From: Corella eumyota
Lineage: Eukaryota; Chordata; Ascidiacea; Phlebobranchia; Corellidae
Direction: 5' to 3'
Assembly: GCA_963082875.1 (NCBI GenBank)
Contig: OY720102.1
Location: forward strand, 2,046,001 to 2,110,000
DNA length: 64,000 bases
Shown here: positions 57,681-64,000 of the stretch, in pieces
Layout of the letters: every line of letters begins with the position of its first letter
How positions within the stretch are numbered: the stretch's first letter is position 1
The notes under the pieces: generated by a model
The model's database searches: none
Told to the model about the DNA's origin: nothing
Seen by the model: the letters and a program-made list of their open reading frames with translations, nothing else
Program-made: the position numbers and the translations under genes

Positions 57681-60600
57681 TAGAACCGCACTGGTCTAAA
57701 TATCCTATTTCAAAAACATTATGAAAAAATATTAAATATTAATAAAGTTATGACATATATACTAAATTTTCGCAAAATTTCAAATCTCGAAATTGAACAT
57801 CTTATTTGATGCGCATTGCCCTAACTAACATTAGAGATAAAGAAGTTTGCAAAAAAATCCAAAAATAAAAAAGTTAGAGCAAAAAATTTTTGCCCCCCTC
57901 CATAAATTGGTACTATATAAAGTGGGCCAATAAAAATTTCAAAAAAATTGAAAAATTTAAATCGAATTTAAACCAAACCAATAGAACCGCACTGGTCTGA
58001 ATATCCTATTTCAAAAAAAATATTAAATATTAATAAAGTTATGACATATATACTAAATTTTCGCAAAATTTCAAATCTCGAAATTGAACATCTTATTTGA
58101 TGCGCATTGCCCTAACTAACATTAGAGATAAAGAAGTTTGCAAAAAAATCCAAAAATAAAAAAGTTAGAGCAAAAAATTTTTGCCCCCCTCCATAAATTG
58201 GTACTATATAAAGTGGGTCAATAAAAATTTCAAAAAATTGAAAAATTTAAATCGAATTTAAACAAAACCAATAGAACCGCACTGGTCTGAATATCCTATT
58301 TCAAAAAAATTATGAAAAAATATTTAATATTAATAAAGTTATGACATATTTACTAAATTTTCGTAAAATTTCAAATCCCGAAATTAAATATCTTATTTGA
58401 TGCGCATTGCCCTAACTAACATAAGAGATAAAGAAATTTGCGAAAAAATCCCAAAATAAAAAAGTTAGAGCAAAAAATTTTTGCCCCCCCCCCCCCATAA
58501 ATTGGTACTATATAAAGTGGGCCAATAAAAATTTTAAAAAAATTGATAAATTTAAATCGAATTTAAACAAAACCAATAGAACCGCACTGGTCTAAATATC
58601 CTATTTCAAAAAAATTATGAAAAAATATGTAATATTAATAAAGTTATGACATATTTACTAAATTTTCGTAAAATTTCAAATCCCGAAATTGAACATCTTA
58701 TTTGGTGCGCATTGCCTTAACTAACATAAGAGATAAAGAAATTTGCAAAAAAATTTAAAAAAATAAAAAATTTAATTTTTTTTGTAAGTATTTCGAGTTG
58801 CGCACTTACATTGAAGTTTTCGCAGAATATTTCCAAGATCTCTAGTGGCCGAGTGGTTATGTTGCGGTAGTTGTAGTCTTGTGATTGTCAGGTTCGAATC
58901 TGGGCCGAAGTAAAATTAGTTAGTTAGTCAGATATATCAGAAACACTAAAGATATAAAAATTAAATCAGAAATACAAAAAAAAATCTTTTTTAAAAATCG
59001 ATTTTCAAAAATCGCGATTTTTATGAAAATTTCGAAAAAATGGCCAGAAATCGCTAAAAATCGGCAAATTTGGAAATTTTTTCGATTTTTTTGCACAAAT
59101 TGTTGAATTACTTAAAAACTACATAAGAAAGAGCGATGTGACTATGTTTATACAATTCAGCGCACCCTATTTCACATTCTGCCAATGTTTGGGCCAATTT
59201 TGGGTAAATAAATTTTGGAAATTTGGGCCGAAAATTTTCGACGTGTACTAACCTACCAAAAAAATTAAAAATTTTAAATCGAATTTAAACAAAATTAATA
59301 GAATCGCACTGGTCTAAATATCCTATTTCAAAAAAATTATGAAAAAATATTTAATATTAATAAAGTTATGACATATTTACTAAATTTTCGTAAAATTTCA
59401 AATCCCGAAATTGAACATCTTATTTGGTGCGCATTGCCCTAATTAACATACGATATAAAGAAATTTGCGAAAAAATCCAAAAATAAAAAAGTTAGGGCAA
59501 ACAAATTTTTGCCCACCCCCCCATAAATTGGTACTACATAAAGTGGGCCAATAAAAATTTCAAAAAATTGAAAAATTTAAATCGAATTTAAACAAAACCA
59601 ATAGAACCGCACTGGTCTAAATATCCTATTTCAAAAAAATTATGAAAAAATATTTAATATTAATAAAGTTATGACATATTTACTAAATTTTCGTAAAATT
59701 TCAAATCCCGAAATTGAACATCTTATTTGATGCGCATTGCCCTAATTAACATAAGAGATAAAGAAATTTGCGAAAAAATCCAAAAATAAAAAAGTTAGGG
59801 CAAAAATATTTTTGCCCTCCCCCCCCCATAAATTGGTACTATATAAAGTGAGGCAATAAAAATTTCAAAAAAATTGAAAAATTTAAATCAAATTTAAACA
59901 AAACCAATAGAACCGCACTGATTTAAATATTCTTTTTCAAAAAAATTATAAAAAAATATTTAATATTAATAAAGTTATGACATATTTACTAAATTTTCGT
60001 AAAATTTCAAATCCCGAAATTAAATATCTTATTTGATGCGCATTGCCCTAACTAACATAAGAGATAAAGAAATTTGCGAAAAAATTCAAAAATAAAAAAG
60101 TTAGGGCAAAAAATTTTTGCCCCCCCCCCCCCCCATAAATTGGTACTATATAAAGTGGGCCAATAAAAATTTCAAAAAAATTGAAAAATTTAAATCGAAT
60201 TTAAACCAAGCCAATAGAACCGCACTGGTCTGAATATCCTATTTCAAAAAAATTATGAAAAAATATTTAATATTAATAAAGTTATGACATATTTACTAAA
60301 TTTTCGTAAAATTTCAAATCCCGAAATTAAACATCTTATTTGATGCGCATTGCCCTAACTAACATAAGAGATAAAGAAATTTGCGAAAAAATCCAAAAAT
60401 AAAAAAATTAGAGTAAAAAATTTTTGACCCCCCCCATAAATTGGTACTATATAAAGTGGGCCAATAAAAATTTTAAAAAAATTGATAAATTTAAATCGAA
60501 TTTAAACAAAACCAATAGAACCGCACTGGTCTAAATATCCTATTTCAAAAAAACTATAAAAAAATATGTAATATTAATAAAGTTATGACATATTTACTAA

Positions 60601-63600
60601 ATTTTCATAAAATTTCAAATCCCGAAATTGAACATCTTATTTGGTGCGCATTGCCCTAACTAACATAAGATATAAAGAAATTTGCAAAAAAATCCAAAAA
60701 TAAAAAAGTTAGGGCAAAAAAATTTTTGCCCACCCCCCCATAAATTGGTACTATATAAAGTGGGCCAATAAAAATTTCAAAAAATTGAAAAATTTAAATC
60801 GAATTTAAACAAAACCAATAGAACCGCACTGGTCTAAATATCCTATTTCAAAAAAATTATGAAAAAATATTTAATATTAATAAAGTTATGACATATTTAC
60901 TAAATTTTCGTAAAATTTCAAATCCCGAAATTGAACATCTTATTTGATGCGCATTGCCCTAATTAACATAAGAGATAAAGAAATTTGCGAAAAAATCCAA
61001 AAATAAAAAAGTTAGGGCAAAAATATTTTTGCCCCCCCCCCCATAAATTGGTACTATATAAAGTGAGGCAATAAAAATTTCAAAAAAATTGAAAAATTTA
61101 AATCAAATTTAAACAAAACCAATAGAACCGCACTGGTTTAAATATTCTTTTTCAAAAAAATTATAAAAAAATATTTAATATTAATAAAGTTATGACATAT
61201 TTACTAAATTTTCGTAAAATTTCAATTCCCGAAATTAAATATCTTATTTGATGCGCATTGCCCTAACTAACATAAGAGATAAAGAAATTTGCGAAAAAAT
61301 TCAAAAATAAAAAAGTTAGAGCAAAAAAATTTTGCCCCCCCCCCCCCCCATAAATTGGTACTATATAAAGTGGGCCAATAAAAATTTCAAAAAAATTGAA
61401 AAATTTAAATCGAATTTAAACCAAGCCAATAGAACCGCACTGGTCTGAATATCCTATTTCAAAAAAATTATGAAAAAATATTTAATATTAATAAAGTTAT
61501 GACATATTTACTAAATTTTCGTAAAATTTCAAATCCCGAAATTGAACATCTTATTTGGTGCGCATTGCCCTAATTAACATACGATATAAAGAAATTTGCG
61601 AAAAAATCCAAAAATAAAAAAGTTAGGGCAAAAAAATTTTTGCCCACCCCCCCATAAATTAGTACTATATAAAGTGGGCCAATAAAAATTTCAAAAAATT
61701 GAAAAATTTAAATCGAATTTAAACAAAACCAATAGAACTGCACTGGTCTAAATATCCTATTTCAAAAAAATTATGAAAAAATATGTAATATTAATAAAGT
61801 TATGACATATTTACTAAATTTTCGTAAAATTTCAAATCCCGAAATTGAACATCTTATTTGGTGCGCATTGCCCTAACTAACATAAGAGATGAAGAAATTT
61901 GCAAAAAAATCCAAAAATAAAAAAGTTAGGCCAAAAAATTTTTGCCCCCACCCCCCATAAATTGGTACTATATAAAGTGGGCCAATAAAAATTTCAAAAA
62001 AATTGAAAAATTTAAATCGAATTTAAACAAAACCAATAGAACCGCACTGGTCTGAATATCCTATTTCAAAAAAATTATGAAAAAATATTTAATATTAATA
62101 AAGTTATGACATATTTACTAAATTTTCGTAAAATTTCAAATCCCGAAATTAAATATCTTATTTGATGCGCATTGCCCTAACTAACATAAGAGATGAAGAA
62201 ATTTGCGAAAAAATCCAAAAATAAAAAAATTAGAGCAAAAAATTTTTGCCCCCCCCCAATAAATTGGTACTATATAAAGTGGGCCAATAAAAATTTTAAA
62301 AAAATTAAAAAAATTTAAATCGAATTTAAACAAAACCAATAGAACCGCACTGGTCTTAATATCCTATTTCAAAAAAACTATGAAAAAATATGTAATATTA
62401 ATAAAGTTATGACATATTTACTAAATTTTCGTAAAATTTCAAATCCCGAAATTGAACATCTTATTTGGTGCGCATTGCCCTAACTAACATAAGAGATAAA
62501 GAAATTTGCAAAAAAATCCAAAAATAAAAAAGTTAGGCCAAAAAATTTTTGCCCCCACCCCCCATAAATTGGTACTATATAAAGTGGGCCAATAAAAATT
62601 TCAAAAAAATTGAAAAATTTAAATCGAATTTAAACAAAACCAATAGAACCGCACTGGTCTAAATATCCTATTTCAAAAAAATTATGAAAAAATATTTAAT
62701 ATTAATAAAGTTATGACATATTTACTAAATTTTCGTAAAATTTCAAATCCCGAAATTAAATATCTTATTTGATGCGCATTGCCCTAACTAACATAAGAGA
62801 TAAAGAAATTTGCAAAAAAATCCAAAAATAAAAAAGTTAGAGCAAAAAATTTTTGCCCGCCCCCCCCCATAAATTGGTACTATATAAAGTGGACCAATAA
62901 AAATTTCAAAAAAATTGAAAAATTTAAATCGAATTTAAACCAAGCCAATAGAACCGCACTGGTCTGAATATCCTATTTCAAAAAAATTATGAAAAAATAT
63001 GTAATATTAATAAAGTTATGACATATTTACTAAATTTTCGTAAAATTTCAAATCTCGAAATTAAATATCTTATTTGATGCGCATTGCCCTAACTAACATA
63101 AGAGATAAAGAAATTTGCGAAAAAATCCAAAAATAAAAAAGTTAGAGCAAAAAATTTTTGCCCCCCCCCATAAATAGGTACTATATAAAGTGGGCCAATA
63201 AAAATTTCAAAAAAATTCAAAAATTTAAATCGAATTTAAACCAAACCAATAGAACCGCACTGGTCTAAATATCCTATTTCAAAAAAATTATGAAAAAATA
63301 TTTAATATTAATAAAGTTATGACATATTTACTAAATTTTCGTAAAATTTCAAATCCCGAAATTGAACATCTTATTTGATGCGCATTGCCCTAATTAACAT
63401 AAGAGATAAAGAAATTTGCGAAAAAATCCAAAAATAAAAAAGTTAGGGCAAAAATATTTTTGCCCTCCCCCCCCCATAAATTGGTACTATATAAAGTGGG
63501 CCAATAAAAATTTCAAAAAAATTGAAAAATTTAAATCGAATTTAAACAAAACCAATAGAACCGCACTGGTCTAAATATCCTATTTCAAAAAAATTATGAA

Positions 63601-64000
63601 AAAATATTTAATATTAATAAAGTTATGACATATTTACTAAATTTTCGTAAAATTTCGAATCCCGAAATTGAACATCTTATTTGATGCGCATTGCCCTAAT
63701 TAACATAAGAGATAAAGAAATTTGCGAAAAAATCCAAAAATAAAAAAGTTAGGGCAAAAATATTTTTGCCCACCCCCCCATAAATTGGTACTATATAAAG
63801 TGGGCCAATAAAAATTTTAAAAAAATTGATAAATTTAAATCGAATTTAAACAAAACCAATAGAACCGCACTGGTCTAAATATCCTATTTCAAAAAAACTA
63901 TAAAAAAATATGTAATATTAATAAAGTTATGACATATTTACTAAATTTTCGTAAAATTTCAAATCCCGAAATTGAACATCTTATTTGGTGCGCATTGCCC
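57681..64000. repeat. tandem satellite array, about 303-bp monomer, about 20 copies
   Basis: Each monomer starts near atagaaccgcactggtct. Successive starts are near 57681, 57980, 58270, 58575, 59297, 59600, 59906, 60211, 60515, 60818, 61120, 61427, 61730, 62032, 62338, 62641, 62946, 63248, 63554 and 63858. Monomers are mostly very similar. Each has a C-run of variable length (about 5-14) before cataaattggtactatataa. The array runs off the window and has no coding capacity. Shared variants (gtgaggcaataaaa, ccaagcc, tatgtaatatt) recur at several-unit spacing, indicating higher-order structure. Confidence 0.97.
58775..59285. repeat. composite block interrupting the satellite, with tRNA-like segment
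   Basis: Replaces the right half of one monomer with about 500 unrelated bases. It contains A-box-like gtggccgagtggttatg and B-box-like caggttcgaatctg near 58848-58905 in tRNA spacing (a SINE-like head), then stretches of ttttcaaaaatcgcga words. The array resumes at ttaaatcgaatttaaac. Confidence 0.6.

Noticed and set aside
58848-58910. Functional tRNA gene in the satellite block
   Set aside because: A- and B-box-like sequences are present, but the T-arm and acceptor stems do not pair; treated as a SINE-like head.
57681-64000. CRISPR-like or coding interpretation of the regular repeats
   Set aside because: The period is about 303 bases with no unique spacers and no open frames; it is a eukaryotic tandem satellite.

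Overview
The window is invertebrate-chordate nuclear DNA, most likely from a Ciona-type ascidian. The reasons are an AT-rich base composition, compact genes with many short GT-AG introns, chordate-type proteins (Fringe, HRD1/SYVN1, an IGFN1/MyBP-C-like muscle protein, FUT8-like, trichoplein), abundant tRNA-derived SINEs, and three exact or near-exact matches to the 16-nt Ciona spliced leader as I remember it. Species was not determined, and every exon map below was made by hand from reading frame and splice sites.

Layout, left to right: 3' end of an unidentified one-pass membrane protein gene (+, to 1628); intronless Fringe glycosyltransferase (+, 2294-3325); HRD1/synoviolin ERAD ubiquitin ligase in 14 exons (+, 4039-9833); a convergent, unidentified three-exon gene missed by simple ORF reading (-, 10568-11616); an EGF/ZP-domain type I membrane protein (+, 12691-19104) whose largest intron carries a broken Ty3/Gypsy fossil; a 35-exon Ig/Fn3 sarcomere-type gene (+, 20221-41077) whose introns hold an inverted pair of identical tRNA-Gly(TCC) genes, many SINEs and MITEs, and a nested antisense intronless CRAL-TRIO gene (29596-30432); a seven-exon FUT8-like fucosyltransferase (-, 41813-44474); a secreted three-trefoil protein (-, 46081-47026); and trichoplein TCHP (+, 47704-54286), which has a probable 3'UTR intron and a terminal exon near 57204.

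The right-hand tenth is a young tandem satellite (about 303-bp monomer, about 20 copies, running off the window). Diverged relatives of the monomer lie inside the last TCHP intron, where a decayed ZBED-type hAT transposon has landed. A 340-bp dispersed repeat sits exactly at the array edge, and its inverted partner lies 29 kb away in the muscle gene.

The genes are not an operon or a pathway cluster. They are ordinary housekeeping, signalling, muscle, ciliary/centrosomal and secreted-protein genes. Fringe, FUT8 and HRD1 act in the secretory pathway, but nothing in the sequence shows co-regulation. The most unusual signals are the spliced-leader matches, the satellite's apparent origin beside or within TCHP, the nested and hidden genes, and the strong excess of TGACGTCA palindromes.
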